From Lophius americanus (Eukaryota > Chordata > Actinopteri > Lophiiformes > Lophiidae), in the NCBI GenBank assembly GCA_037951165.1, contig JBBDHG010000051.1:434001-498000 (forward strand): a DNA stretch of 64,000 bases, written 5' to 3'. The notes beneath the pieces are model-generated. The model had not been told where the DNA came from, searched no databases, and was given only the letters and a program-made list of their open reading frames with translations. Position 1 is the first letter of the stretch, and every line of letters starts with the position of its first letter. The translations under genes were made by a program, and so were the position numbers. Positions 33,746-44,500 of the stretch are shown here, piece after piece.

Positions 33746-34566
33746 GGTGATGAGTTGTTGTTTTGACTTGAGCCGGCATTCATGCAAACACGAAGAAATA
33801 AAGACTGGAAGAGAAAACAGTACAAATACTTGGACTTCTGTTCTCATTCAGGCATTTCTGTTTTTGTTCCTCTTCTCTGTTGGCATGCAGGTCCACAAAC
33901 CTGGGGGACATTCATCCGTCTTCAGTGTTCTCCCACCATGAGTGATTGTTTGAGCTGACAGAGGTGAACATCGAGGGTGTCCCTTTGGTCACAACAGCCA
34001 AACACGTTCGCGTTCACAGGACGACGAGAGGCCGATGAAAATCACTGACGTGTCAATCTTTCATGCCTCCGTCTAAGGAAGCATGTCGAGAAAAAAGGGT
34101 TGAATCCTTCTGCACATTAATCCGGGTGGCTGGCTACAATTTCAAAAGCCTCATTGTCATTCTCTGACATTTCACAAGCCCCCCCTCTAGGTTCTCTGTT
34201 ATTTGAGTCAAGCTGACTGAAATTAGGATTTGAGCAATATGGAATTCAGATCCCTCGCCGTCTTCTGACGCAAGCATCGTTTTTCTGCCCTGATTGTCTC
34301 TGAATGCTTTGACATTCTGTCAAACGTGAACCAATGAGGGGGATAGGCCAAGGCATTAGCTAACATGAGTTTAGCTCCATTTAACATTCATATATTAGCT
34401 AATAGCCTGGATGCTAGCCAGGGTAGATGAATAAATTACCTTTTACTAACTCTTCTCTAAAACTCCAAGGACCTCCGGATTGGATAATTTTATAATATAA
34501 CCAAAGTCTCACTACTAATTTATATTTTGAGCTAATGGGCCGGATGCTATTCAAGCAGTTCATTGA
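33746..34566. other. Unrecognised, repeat-poor stretch
   Basis: No family phrases are seen. The part 33950-34340 has normal complexity and no simple repeats. Confidence 0.35.
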
Positions 34567-34912
34567 CACTGATCAGTCAAGCAATATAACTACCTGCCTA
34601 ATATTGTGTAGGCCCACCTTTGCTACCAAAACAGTTGTGACCCATCGAGGCCTGGACTCCAGCAGACCTCTGAAGGTGTGCTGTGGTATCCAGTACCAAG
34701 ATTTTAGCAGCAGATCCTTTAAATCCTTGAAATTGATTGACCAACCTAAACAGGAGTGAAGGCTAGCGGCTATGTGTTGTCTGATGCCACTGAAGAGTTA
34801 CCCTAGCCCAGATTAATGAAAACGTCATGAGTTAAACAGTTGCAGGTTCTGAAAGAAAGGTGTCAAACCTACACGATATTAGGAAGGTGGTTTTATTGTT
34901 ACGGCTGATCGC
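34567..34912. mobile_element. Internally deleted Tc1-like element (MITE-like)
   Basis: The left end reads CACTGATCAG...CTACCTGCCTAATATTGTGT and the right end, read on the minus strand, CGATCAGCCGTAACAATAAA then CCACCTTCCTAATATCGTGT. These are the roughly 45-base terminal repeats of the second Tc1-like family in this window (fuller copy at 53380-54450). Only about 140 bases of transposase-flanking antisense remain (GACCCATCGAGGCCTGGACT, GTGCTGTGGTATCCAGTACC). At 346 bp it is a non-autonomous derivative. Confidence 0.75.
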
Positions 34913-35724
34913 CGTTTGTATCTCCTATTATCCCTAGCTGGAAGAATACCTTCAAGTTGTACTTTTCACTTTAGCTAGTTAATAAGAGATCTCACAGATT
35001 GTCTCAGAACCAGCTGCGCCGGCTCCATCCCAGCAGGATTAACCCAATCAGCACCAACACTGACCCGCTGTCTGACTGAACAATTTGGAGAAACCAGGAA
35101 GTTCTAGGGTTAAAGTGAGGACTTAATGATTTAAAGACTGTGCAGCATTCAGCTGATGATTGGCAAAATGAGAACAATGAGATGTTTCCATTCATGAACA
35201 TCGGTGTTTGAGCGCGTGCAGAACAGCAGCCTCCGCCTTTTGGCGGTGCAGGATTAGCATAGCACATTTACCCACATGTCAACCTCAATCAGAGTGACTG
35301 CTCAGTCACAACGGAGTTTTCAGGCTTACTGGAGTATGAAATCCATTTACTTCACACCTCTCCTCAGACTTCATCTTGAATCAGCAGACATTCAGCTCTG
35401 ATGGGACGACTCCTGGTATGTGGCCGCCTGCAGCGCTTCCAGCCGCCGACTCAGGAAAACGCCGACACAGCTATTTGCAGGCTTTGTAGAATCAGGTGTG
35501 TGGCCGGTGCCGTCTCAAAACGGAGACGGATAATGTTCTCCTGAAGCAGAGGATAAAAACCTACCGACATAAAGCTTGTCCGAAAATGTTTTTGCACGGG
35601 AAAGCATTTTTTTTTAACCATGTTTCCTACCTGTATATGAACCCTTCTGTCTCTAGTTGCTCTGAAGAGGAAGGAAAATTGACTCGACTGACTGCAGTCC
35701 ATTATATAAAAGTTGGCTGCAATG
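34913..35724. other. Unrecognised stretch
   Basis: No gene or family is recognised. Confidence 0.4.
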
Positions 35725-36070
35725 AAGACCCTCCAGAGAGTCTCATAAATGCCTTCATTACCTCGTGTCTAGACTGTTGTAACTCCTTATACGTTGGTTT
35801 GAGCAGTCATCCCTCCGCCGTCTACAGCTGGTACAAAAATGCTGCTGCTGTGAGTAAAAAACGTGACCACATAACTCCAGCCCTGGGTTCTCTCCCCTGG
35901 CTTCCAGTGCGATATCGCCCGAGGTGACCGAGCCTTTGCAGTAACAGGTCCAAACCTCTGGACCAGTTTACCCATTCACATCAGAACGCACCAGAGCCTT
36001 GAATTTTTTTCTTAGATCTCCGGTGAAAACGCACCATTTTTCTCTGGCTTTTATTTCGGGTGGAGCTTTG
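35725..36070 (+). pseudogene. L2/CR1-like LINE reverse transcriptase C-terminal fragment
   Basis: Encodes SLINAFITSCLDCCNSLYVG, NAAAVSKKRDHITPALGSLP, WLPVRYR, then RGDRAFAVTGPNLWTSLPIH and a TH-FS-SGFYF tail. This matches the end of L2-type LINE ORF2 (VIHAFITSRLDYCNSLYxG, NAAARLLT...HITPVLxSLHWLPV, GDRAFAVAGPxLWNSLPxHIR, LKTHLF). The RLDYCN Tyr is replaced by Cys. A deletion of roughly 50 residues separates WLPVRYR from RGDRAF, and a stop follows. The copy is dead and 5'-truncated. Confidence 0.85.
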
Positions 36071-36074
36071 ACGT

Positions 36075-37244
36075 TTCTATTTAATCCGCTCATGCTCGGG
36101 TTGATTTTCTTCTTGTTTGAGTTAGCCGCTAACCGCTACTGCCTCGTTATAACGCAGTAGGCCCTAATTTGTGTATATGTCACATCCGGGGCTGTCAGTA
36201 GCTGAGGAGCGAGACCCTCGATATGTCTCTACTGTGCTAATAAAGCGCAGACAACACCCAGTCACCCCTTGAATAGGCTGAGTTTAAGGGGCTTCCTCTA
36301 ACAACTTCCTCTGACACACCCTCCTCAGCTTTTGACTGGTTACTTGGATTAACTCCGCCTAACTCCGCTTATTTCCTTGTCTGTTAGTTACTGCCAGCAG
36401 GTGAGCCTGAGCCCGGATGGAACTTGGCAACTGCTCCTCATCGTAATCAAGAAAGTACTCAACCACCTTCAAACTTTCCCGATCGTAGTCGACGCAATAG
36501 TTATTGCACCGCAACAATGACTTTCAGAATTCCATGTTTTGTTTTGCCTCCTCACTAATCCTCCACCTCCCTCTCATCACAGATCCAGAAGAAAACTCTT
36601 CTGGATCTGCCCACCACCCCTTTGAATTCTTGGCCCTGTTCACGGGCTCAAATCCCCCACCTCCAAATTCCCCTTCGTCAGCTCTATCCATAATAAATCA
36701 TCTTAAACTCTTTCTGCCTTTTAACCATGACTGCATCTTGGTCCACTTTTAACACGTCCCATATGTTGGAAAACCAAACCCCGTCTCAAGTCTCTCTCAA
36801 GTCTGGCTTGAGGTGAAGCTAAGGTTGTCCTCCAACTTGCGTCCGATGCAAAATGTCCTGAGAATCTTAACAGTATCACGTCTCTCCGTTGATCTTGTCT
36901 TCTGCTCGGAGGGTTAGTTTCCACTGTCCCCTCAGTTTTCAGGACGTTTTGGTAGATTTTCTTCTTCTTCGATTTGTCTGCTAGCCGCTACTAGCCGCAT
37001 TCATGGGTCAGAAAAACGTCATAGCCCCGTCCTGCCCTCCACCTTGTGTTTACACAGACGTCCAATCCATCTCTTTTACCATCACTCAGAGGCAGAACAT
37101 CTCTATCCACATTACCTTTGCTTCTAATGCGTTTGTACAGAACTGACCTTTAGAATAAAGGCACACAAGCCCCTCCCTTTAAAATGATGTGTTAAAAGTC
37201 TAATGTTTCAGCAAATACCTGATGATGCCGAGGGGAAGGTGGAA
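36075..37244. other. Unrecognised stretch
   Basis: No domain or family is recognised. Two similar TTAGCCGCTA/GCTAGCCGCTA phrases near 36120 and 36980 sit next to TTTTCTTCTT, suggesting a shared short repeat. Confidence 0.35.
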
Positions 37245-37624
37245 GGTCGGTCCAAAATTTGAGTTGACTACCATCAGTCCATGACAACAACGGTTCTATT
37301 TTTCCAACACTAGGAGGAGCTTTATTCCGTCGTAGTGTTGTTTTCGGCTGTAATTTATAAACCTAAATACTTCTAAATTTCTAAATACTAATCAGTTTGA
37401 AGAGATCTGTCTTGTAAACATTGTGTTTGACTTTAATAGTTACTTATTTTACTCACTAGGGGGAGTTTTCTTCGTGAAAATCTCAAAAACCATTCCATGG
37501 ATCATTTTCAAATTGCATACCCACATAGACCTTAGTGTGAGGAAGAACTGGATTGATTTTGGGAAAGATCAGTTGTTTAATTCTGACACTAGGAGGAGCT
37601 TTATTTCCAAAAGTTTTATATATT
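37245..37624 (+). repeat. R1 dispersed repeat, diverged tandem parts
   Basis: CACTAGGAGGAGCTTTATT occurs at about 37308 and again at 37587. TACTCACTAGGGGGAGTTTT, CATGGATCATTTTCAAATT and GAAGAACTGGATTGATTTTG are R1 phrases. It directly adjoins the GAAACT minisatellite. Confidence 0.6.
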
Positions 37625-37625
37625 G

Positions 37626-38160
37626 GAAACTGAGACTTTGGCAAAACTAAAACTACAGAGAAACTGAAACTATGGAAAAAAACAGAAACTATGGGCAACC
37701 AGAGACTATGGAGTCACTAAAACTTCAGAGAAACTGAAAACATGGAGAAATGGAGACTACAGAGAATTTGGAACCACGGAGAAACTGAGACTTTGGCAAA
37801 ACTAAAACTACAGAGAAACTGAAACTAGACAGAAACAGAAGCACAGAGAAACCAAAGTTATGGAGAAACTGAAACAATGGAACTGAAGCTACATTGAAAC
37901 TGAAACTACAGAGAAGTTGAAGCTTTAGATAAACTGAAGCTAGATTGAACCTGAAACTACAGAGGAACTTAAAATATGGAGAAACTGAGACTACAGAGAA
38001 TTTGAAAGCACTGAGCAACTGAGACTTTGGAAACACTAAAAGTACAGAGCAACTGAAACTACACAGAAACTGAAACAACAGAGAAACAGAAGCTACATTG
38101 AAACTGAAACTACAGAGAAACTTAAGATATTGAGATGCTTAGACTACAGAGAAACCCCAA
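37626..38160. repeat. GAAACT minisatellite with ISRE-like core
   Basis: About 530 bases built from variants of ACAGAGAAACTGAAACTA, loosely 18-24 bases per unit. GAAACTGAAAC(T/A), or the close GAAACTGAAAAC, occurs at about 37657, 37730, 37811, 37866, 37897, 38068 and 38100. This matches the GAAANNGAAANN consensus bound by interferon regulatory factors. A 47-base block starting GAAACTGAGACTTTGGCAAA is repeated at 37626 and 37781 (155 apart), with a diverged third form near 38014. The minus-strand open frame over it is only a translation of the repeat. Right part lies within the inverted arm. Confidence 0.85.
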
Positions 38161-38622
38161 TAGGTCGCCAGTTGTGTCAAAGGACACGCCCACTGCTGCT
38201 CAGGAATCTAATCTCATTTCACAATGTTGTTCTTGTATGATGGTGTGATGAATTAAGAATACACTATTTTTACTATTATTATTATTATTATTAGAGGTCA
38301 GAGAAACTGAAGCCCCAGGAAACAGAGACAACAGAGCCGACCTGCCTACTCATCAACGTAAGTTTGGACCTGTTGTAACTTGATGTGAAAAAATGGTCAA
38401 GCTCAGACTCGTAGTGTTTTTTTTTTTAAACCTGAAGCAGCGAGAATTCACGCCGCTATCATCGTCTGATCCCGCAGGGGAATCTTGAAAGACCATGATG
38501 GAATGTGAAAATGTAATTTCATCTGAATAAAGGTATCATTTTGATGAAGTTTTTGTTTTCTTACTGCTTATAATCGATACCACTTAGTCAAATGTTGACA
38601 TTTTGGTCCAGTTATTATGTCC
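38023..38622. repeat. Left arm of a 600-bp near-perfect inverted repeat
   Basis: Bases 38023-38622 equal the reverse complement of 41342-41941 at all but about five positions that I can see, with no net length change. The arm begins at GACTTTGGAAACACTAAAAG inside the minisatellite. It runs through unique-looking DNA with an ATT microsatellite (38273-38293) and an 11-base T run, and ends at CAGTTATTATGTCC. Both microsatellites have the same length in the two arms, which argues for very recent duplication or ongoing gene conversion. Confidence 0.95.
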
Positions 38623-39769
38623 TTCTGCCGAGTTTGAAGAATATTAACGTTTCAATAGTGATTTTTTTTTTCCTGCTCGATACAAAACAATTAGATTAAA
38701 AACCTTACTCCTCCGCTGGGAAAACCTTTGCTGTATGTCAGTATTGGCTCAAAGTTAAGATTTTCTAATACGAATCATGCTTAACAACATTATCTTTCTT
38801 CTTCACAACAGAAAGAAACTCATGATCAAATGTTTTTTTACTTTTTTGAAATTGCTTTTTTTGCGGCGTGAGTCTCAAACCTGTCTGGACTATCCTATTA
38901 AGAGCGCCTCTATGAGATAGCGGGGATTTTTAGAAGATGAAGGAGATTGCCTTGAGTCCTCATTCCAAAACCCTCTCGCTGAAAAGGCCTGGTCAACAGC
39001 AGAACCGCAACAACAGGGACCGGCCGCGGGAAAAATGATTGCACGGCGTCTCATAAGGGATTACCATGTCTGCAGTCGAGCCTGCAGAGGCTCTTAGCCG
39101 GGCATCAGAGGTGATAATATCAGTTCTAAAACCAACAGATAACAAAACACATTACTAAACCGCAGGGAACGCCAGCAGATCCAGCAAACAACACCTCCGC
39201 ACCGCCGAGAGGAGCCTTTTCTTTTTTTTTTGTTGCAGAATTAGAGAAACTGCTACGACTCAAGATGAGAGGGATTAGATACCTTCAGAAACTAAAGCTT
39301 GAAAAAAGAAACTGAGTCCATGTTGAGTCTGATTCCATAAGAACACTCATAAATTTGATGATAATAAAAATTAGAAGCTTACACATAACATAAAGGCCAA
39401 CGCCGTAAATCACAGCCACACTATGAGATACTACATCAGTGTGAAAAAGGAATTTCGCTAACTATTATTATGATTTATGGTTTTGTTTAATTTTGAAAAT
39501 AAAAGCAATAAATAAGAAAGCCGCACATCTCAAGGACTTTTATTTCTCTCTGGCTCCCAATGAACATAAATGAACACATAAACTATCTTTCTTGATTTGA
39601 AATATGAAATTATAAAAGCCGAATGTATTTTCTTGATTTCTGTTCTGGTGTTTTATTAATAAACTGACTGATAAAATGTCTTGTTATATAACATGTTAAG
39701 CAGTAGCTTAGCTCCAGTGGTGGAGGAGGAATATCATTCTTTATTATTATTTATGGAGTTTCTCTCTGC
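38623..39769. other. Spacer of the inverted repeat, left part
   Basis: No gene or known family is recognised. The sequence is AT-rich with ordinary complexity. Confidence 0.4.
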
Positions 39770-40100
39770 GGTTTTGTTTTGTCGGTACTTTCTATTTCCC
39801 TGTAGTTTCTCTGTAGTTTCAATTTCTTTCTGTAATTCTCCCTCTATAAAATCCGTTTGTCTGTGTTTTTTGTCTCTTCTCCTCTGTTGGTCCAGTTTCT
39901 CTGTAACATCTTTGTAGTGTCTGTGTCTCCTTGTATCTATGTAATCTCCATTCCCCTCTATTTTCTCTTTAGTTTCTGTCTCTTCTTAGCCCACTTTCCT
40001 TTGTTTTACCAGTTTCTCTCTACTTTCAGCTTCTTTCTAGTTGGTAGTTCCATTATAATTCGTTTTTCTGTAGTTTCAATCTCAGTCCCTTCCGTCGTAC
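39770..40100. repeat. Diverged, inverted block related to the GAAACT minisatellite
   Basis: TTTCTCTGTAGTTTC, AGTTTCTCTGTAGTTTCAAT, CCAGTTTCTCTGTAAC, TTTAGTTTCTGTCTC and TTCTGTAGTTTCAATCTC are reverse-complement relatives of the 37626-38160 units. This block is in the same orientation as the right arm but much more diverged. Its Ser/Phe/Leu-rich plus-strand frames (39681-40204) are repeat-derived. Confidence 0.65.
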
Positions 40101-41049
40101 GTCAATTTTTCTCGTTAAATTTTCTCCTGTTTGGGGTTCAAGTCATGAATTGGACACAAGTGGAACAAGATGGGTGGAGCAGTTGGATGAGTTTCCTCCT
40201 TTAGCAGACAGGTATAGCCCACATTTCTCACAAACTGGACGTCTATCCTCTGAGATAACTCCTTCTTGATTTTCCCGATTGTTTCCTTCTAATGCTCTCC
40301 CTGCTGGATGGCGTGGCACCAACTGCCGATTCTGACAAGGAAGTTGAGGAATAATAGTAGAAAATATTGTACAATACCAGTAACCAAGGCTACCCCACTA
40401 ACAACTGAAAAAAATCCTACGTTAGCATAGCATTTGCAACATAAATACAATAAATTCTAACGGAAGCGCTAGCATCTATTTTCGGTCCCTAATCTAATTC
40501 TTTGCCCTGGGTCTTCACAAGAGTTTGTGGGTGCGTTTTGAGTCACACAGGAAACCAGGAAAACCGTAAAGACACTCGATGATGAATGTTTTTCAATGTT
40601 TTCCTGCTACATTTGTTTGATTTATGTGTTTGCTGGCCGTTGACACAACAGTTCCAGCAGGCACTGCATCAAATGAGACGCAGCAGCTGCTCACAGCTGC
40701 AGAAAAACAATACAGAAATACAAAGATGGAGCTGAAAACTTGCCACAAATAAAACAAAAACGTAGTTAATCACTGGAAAAACAATACGTTGGACTTTCTC
40801 ATCAGTCAGGATGTCTTTTGTCAGAGTCTCTTCGTGCATTTTTAGTATCTTTTCTGTCAGAACAAGCACTAATTGCTAAAATAGCAGGCAGACAAGTAGT
40901 TTTAGATTTTTGATTCATCCTTTATTCTTTTCTTACCCCTCCAAAGATCACATTTATAGAAAAACATGTGCGATAGCAAATGCATTTAAATAATTCAGTA
41001 TATTTGTAACACAATGCAGAATACCAGATCAATCATATGGATAAAAGAA
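40101..41049. other. Spacer of the inverted repeat, right part
   Basis: No gene or known repeat is recognised. Confidence 0.4.
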
Positions 41050-41341
41050 TAATTAAGAGCTGGCAAAGTCACACACCACACCTTGTTTTTTGAAAGATAA
41101 ACATATAATGGGGTCTATCCCAGCAAAAGTCCCCAATCCCTTTTGTTGTACAAGCAATTCCCCTGATGGGAACCCTTGAATTAAATGTTGATTTATTTCC
41201 ACAATATTTCTAAGTAAAAAAAAAAGGAAAGCTCAACGAAAAGAGAGAAATATCAACTACTTGATTCAAATATGTATAAAAGAGAATTTGGACTAAGTCC
41301 ACTCAATGGATGAGAAATTATGTCCCCAAATAAATCAACAT
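41050..41341 (+). repeat. R1 dispersed repeat, abutting the right arm
   Basis: GGTCTATCCCAGCAAAAGTC, TTGTTGTACAAGCAATTCCC, TTATTTCCACAATATTTCTA, GAATTTGGACTAAGTCCACT and GATGAGAAATTATGTCCCCA follow the order of the copy at 24035-24335. The similarity breaks exactly where the inverted arm begins. Confidence 0.7.
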
Positions 41342-41941
41342 GGACATAATAACTGGACCAAAATGTCAACATTTGACTAAGTGGTATCGATTATAAGCAG
41401 TAAGAAAACAAAAACTTCATCAAAATGATACCTTTATTAAGATGAAATTACATTTTCACATTCCATCATGGTCTTTCAAGATTCCCCTGCGGGATCAGAC
41501 GATGATAGCGGCGTGAATTCTCGCTGCTTCAGGTTTAAAAAAAAAAACACTACGAGTCTGAGCTTGACCGTTTTTTCACATCAAGTTACAACAGGTCCAA
41601 ACTTACGTTGATGAGTAGGCAGGTCGGCTCTGTTGTCTCTGTTTCCTGGGGCTTCAGTTTCTCTGACCTCTAATAATAATAATAATAATAGTAAAAATAG
41701 TGTATACTTAATTCATCACACCATCATACAAGAACAACATTGTGAGATGAGATTAGATTCCTGAGCAGCAGTGGGCGTGTCCTTTGACACAACTGGCGAC
41801 CTATTGGGGTTTCTCTGTAGTCTAAGCATCTCAATATCTTAAGTTTCTCTGTAGTTTCAGTTTCAATGTAGCTTCTGTTTCTCTGTTGTTTCAGTTTCTA
41901 TGTAGTTTCAGTTGCTCTGTACTTTTAGTGTTTCCAAAGTC
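41342..41941. repeat. Right arm of the 600-bp inverted repeat
   Basis: Reverse complement of 38023-38622. It contains two full AGTTTCAGTTTC motifs (ISRE orientation) near its right end and stops at TTTCCAAAGTC. Beyond it the minisatellite does not continue, unlike on the left, so the left locus is the likelier source. Confidence 0.95.
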
Positions 41942-43267
41942 CTTAGATGATGGGTGTCGTGTCCTTTTGTCTTCGTGTTGTCTGTAATCTGACAGCGAAC
42001 GGTTGATTTTTATCAGATCCTAATGTTTTTTATTGATTTGCTGGGACGAACTGCAGGAATAATTGATGCGTATTTGATGCCGATATGTGAGTTGAGAGGA
42101 TGAATCTGATTAATGCATGGCGCTCCCCCTCCATCAAACATCAACTGCTCTCACTCAACGGTTGAAAGCTGAGCTCTGATCTCCGGACAAATTAACACAC
42201 AGTCTTCTGGTCTGCAGTCTCTTCAGCCTCCAGCTGTCGGTGCAGAGCTCAGACTCGTCTTCATCACCGGACATAAGGAGAGGTTTGCTTCAAATGTTTG
42301 ATTCATTATTAATGATCGCTGCATTGAAAAGATATCAAACGATTCTTGTCGGTGTTATCTGGTGGGGATCGCTCACTAATATTAGTAATTCAACCTCTTG
42401 GGAACCATTGTGCAATAATTTAAACATATGAATCTTACAGAAAATAGTGAAAAGCTTAAAAGGTTGGCCATTTTCCTTAATGCCGTTTTAGGCCATTAAA
42501 AAAACGTATAATTATAAATGGTGTAGGCTGTGATGAAAATAATGTAATGTGATGGTATATAATTATATTATAAGTATAATTATTCAAATATTTCAAATAT
42601 AATCTAAAAAAATAATCAGAAATCAAAAAAATAATAATTAATATAAAAGGGTTCAAAATATAATAAAAATTATAATAACATAAGATATATATATAATGCT
42701 TTGGTTTTTTTTTAAACGTTTGATTTCTTGCTACCCCAAATTACAGGGCTGTGAAAATATATCTGAATCCATCCTCTTCTGCAGCTTATGAGTAAAACCA
42801 CATATTAGCCATTTATGAATTCATTTTATTATTTCCTCTATTTTTATTTAGTTTAACTGCTATCTTTAGAGAGAGACACAGAACCTGAATGAGACACGCG
42901 GAGTAGGTAGGGGTGTGAATTTATTCTCATTAAAACATCATGTCACATTCAAAACATGTCAACAAGGAAATCTGCTGTAAATAATTCTTCTGATTAAATA
43001 TTCGTCACGCTTATTGAAATGTTGACGTCAACCTTGTGCTGGATGCCAAGGACTGAAAAAAAAATGAATTATTTATCATCTCCATAGTTATAAATAAAGA
43101 CATAAAAACATCCACGACAGAAAACGCATCATCCCGATCATCCTGTAGGGTCACTCACAGGTCGGACTTACAAAGAATGTTATCTTCTTCTAAATAGCAC
43201 TCAGAGTTTCCTCTTCTTCTTCTACTCAAAAAGCTACTGAGAGGAGCTTTTACTCTGGAGCTAAGAG
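41942..43267. other. Unrecognised stretch, very AT-rich at 42480-42730
   Basis: No gene or family is recognised. The AT-rich core has many ATAATTAT-type phrases. Confidence 0.4.
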
Positions 43268-43317
43268 GAAAGGGCGGAGGTTGACCCCGTTGCTACGGGG
43301 TCAACCTCCGCCCTTTC
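43268..43317. repeat. Perfect 23-bp hairpin with 4-base loop
   Basis: Stem 43268-43290 (GAAAGGGCGGAGG then TTGACCCCGT) pairs without mismatch with 43295-43317; the loop is TGCT. A further direct copy of CAACCTCCGCCCT follows at 43317-43329. The stem is GC-rich in an AT-rich setting. It could form a cruciform, or a very stable RNA hairpin if transcribed. It is too short for a canonical microRNA precursor. Confidence 0.97.
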
Positions 43318-43747
43318 AACCTCCGCCCTCATGATCAAGCTGTGATTGGCTGTTTGGTGATTTGGGCTTTTTTGGGTCTTAGTCAGTGAATTCAGTATAA
43401 AAACAATGTAAGAGATGAATAATAATAGAAGGCACTTCATATTAAGTAGTTGCAGAGAAAAAAAAACACCAAAACAAATACTTTAACAATTCATTGTCAT
43501 TTTTTGAACCTAGTGCTGCTAGAGTCACTTTAGAAGGACAAACCAGATCAGCCTTATGTGTGAAACGTTTGTTTGATTACTTCACTCATAAATCTGTCAA
43601 GAAAATCTGTATTTGTAAATCTGCAAACCATTGCATTTTGGTCATTCTTAGGCTCAGATCATTATTATGGAAGCCTTTCCCACAGTCTGATGTTTGCAGC
43701 AATTCATTGGATGCCATTTGTTGCACAGATGACGTGATGTGTTGACG
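43318..43747. other. Unrecognised stretch
   Basis: An 83-codon plus-strand frame at 43494-43745 has no recognisable domain. Nothing else is seen. Confidence 0.4.
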
Positions 43748-44500
43748 GCGCTCTAGTCACACAATGATGTGGTTCTACCGCCTCTAGGATGCAATAATGT
43801 GGCTCTAGTGACAACATGATGTGGCTCTGGTGACGTAATAAAGTGGCTCTAGTGACCTAATGATGTGGCTCTAGTGACGTAATGAAGTGGCTCTAGTGAT
43901 GTAATGAAGTGGCTCTAGTGATGTAATGAAGTGGCTCTAGTGATGTAATGATCTGGCTCTAGTGACATAATGAAGTGGCTCTAGTGACCTAATGATGTGG
44001 CTTTAGTGATGCAATGAAGTGGCTCTAGTGACGTAATAATGTGGCTCTAGTGACATAATGAAGTGGCTCTAGTGATGTAATGAAGTGGCCCTAGTGATGT
44101 AATGATCTGGCTCTAGTGACATAATGAAGTGGCTCTAGTGACCTAATGATGTGGCTCTAGTGATGCAATGAAGTGGCTCTAGTGACGTAATAATGTGGCT
44201 CTAGTGACATAATGAACTGGCTCTAGTGATTTAGTGATCTGGCTCTAGTGACATAATGATGTGGCTCTGGTGACATAAGCATGTGGCTCTGGTGACATAA
44301 TGAAGTGGCTCTAGTGATGTAATGATGTGGCTCTAGTGCTGTAATATTGTGGCTCTGGTGACATAATGAAGTGGCTCCAGTGACCTTATGATGTGGCACT
44401 AGTGATGTAATGATGTGGCTCTATGTCTCTTATGATGTCACTAAATGTTCTAGTGTCTCTGGTACGTAATAGCCTTGCTCTAGTGCCTCTCCAGTCAGTG
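43748..44500. repeat. 22-bp minisatellite with 154-bp higher-order period
   Basis: The consensus unit is TAATGAAGTGGCTCTAGTGACG with variants (GACCTAATGATGTGG, GATGTAATGATCTGG, GATGCAATGAAG). There are about 29 recognisable units from 43789 to 44425, with decayed edges. Blocks 43942-44095 and 44096-44249 are nearly identical, so seven-unit segments (154 bp) were duplicated. Several units carry TGACGTAA, a CREB/ATF-type site. Confidence 0.95.

Noticed and set aside
37725..38078. 117-codon minus-strand repetitive open frame (SFSV-type repeats)
   Set aside because: The repeats are explained by the GAAACT minisatellite. No start context, domain or splice structure supports a gene.
43268..43317. 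Hairpin considered as a microRNA precursor
   Set aside because: The total length of 50 bases and the 4-base loop are too short for a canonical precursor.
43748..44500. Regular short repeats considered as a CRISPR array
   Set aside because: Units are head-to-tail with no unique spacers, the setting is a fish genome, and no cas genes are present. It is a minisatellite.
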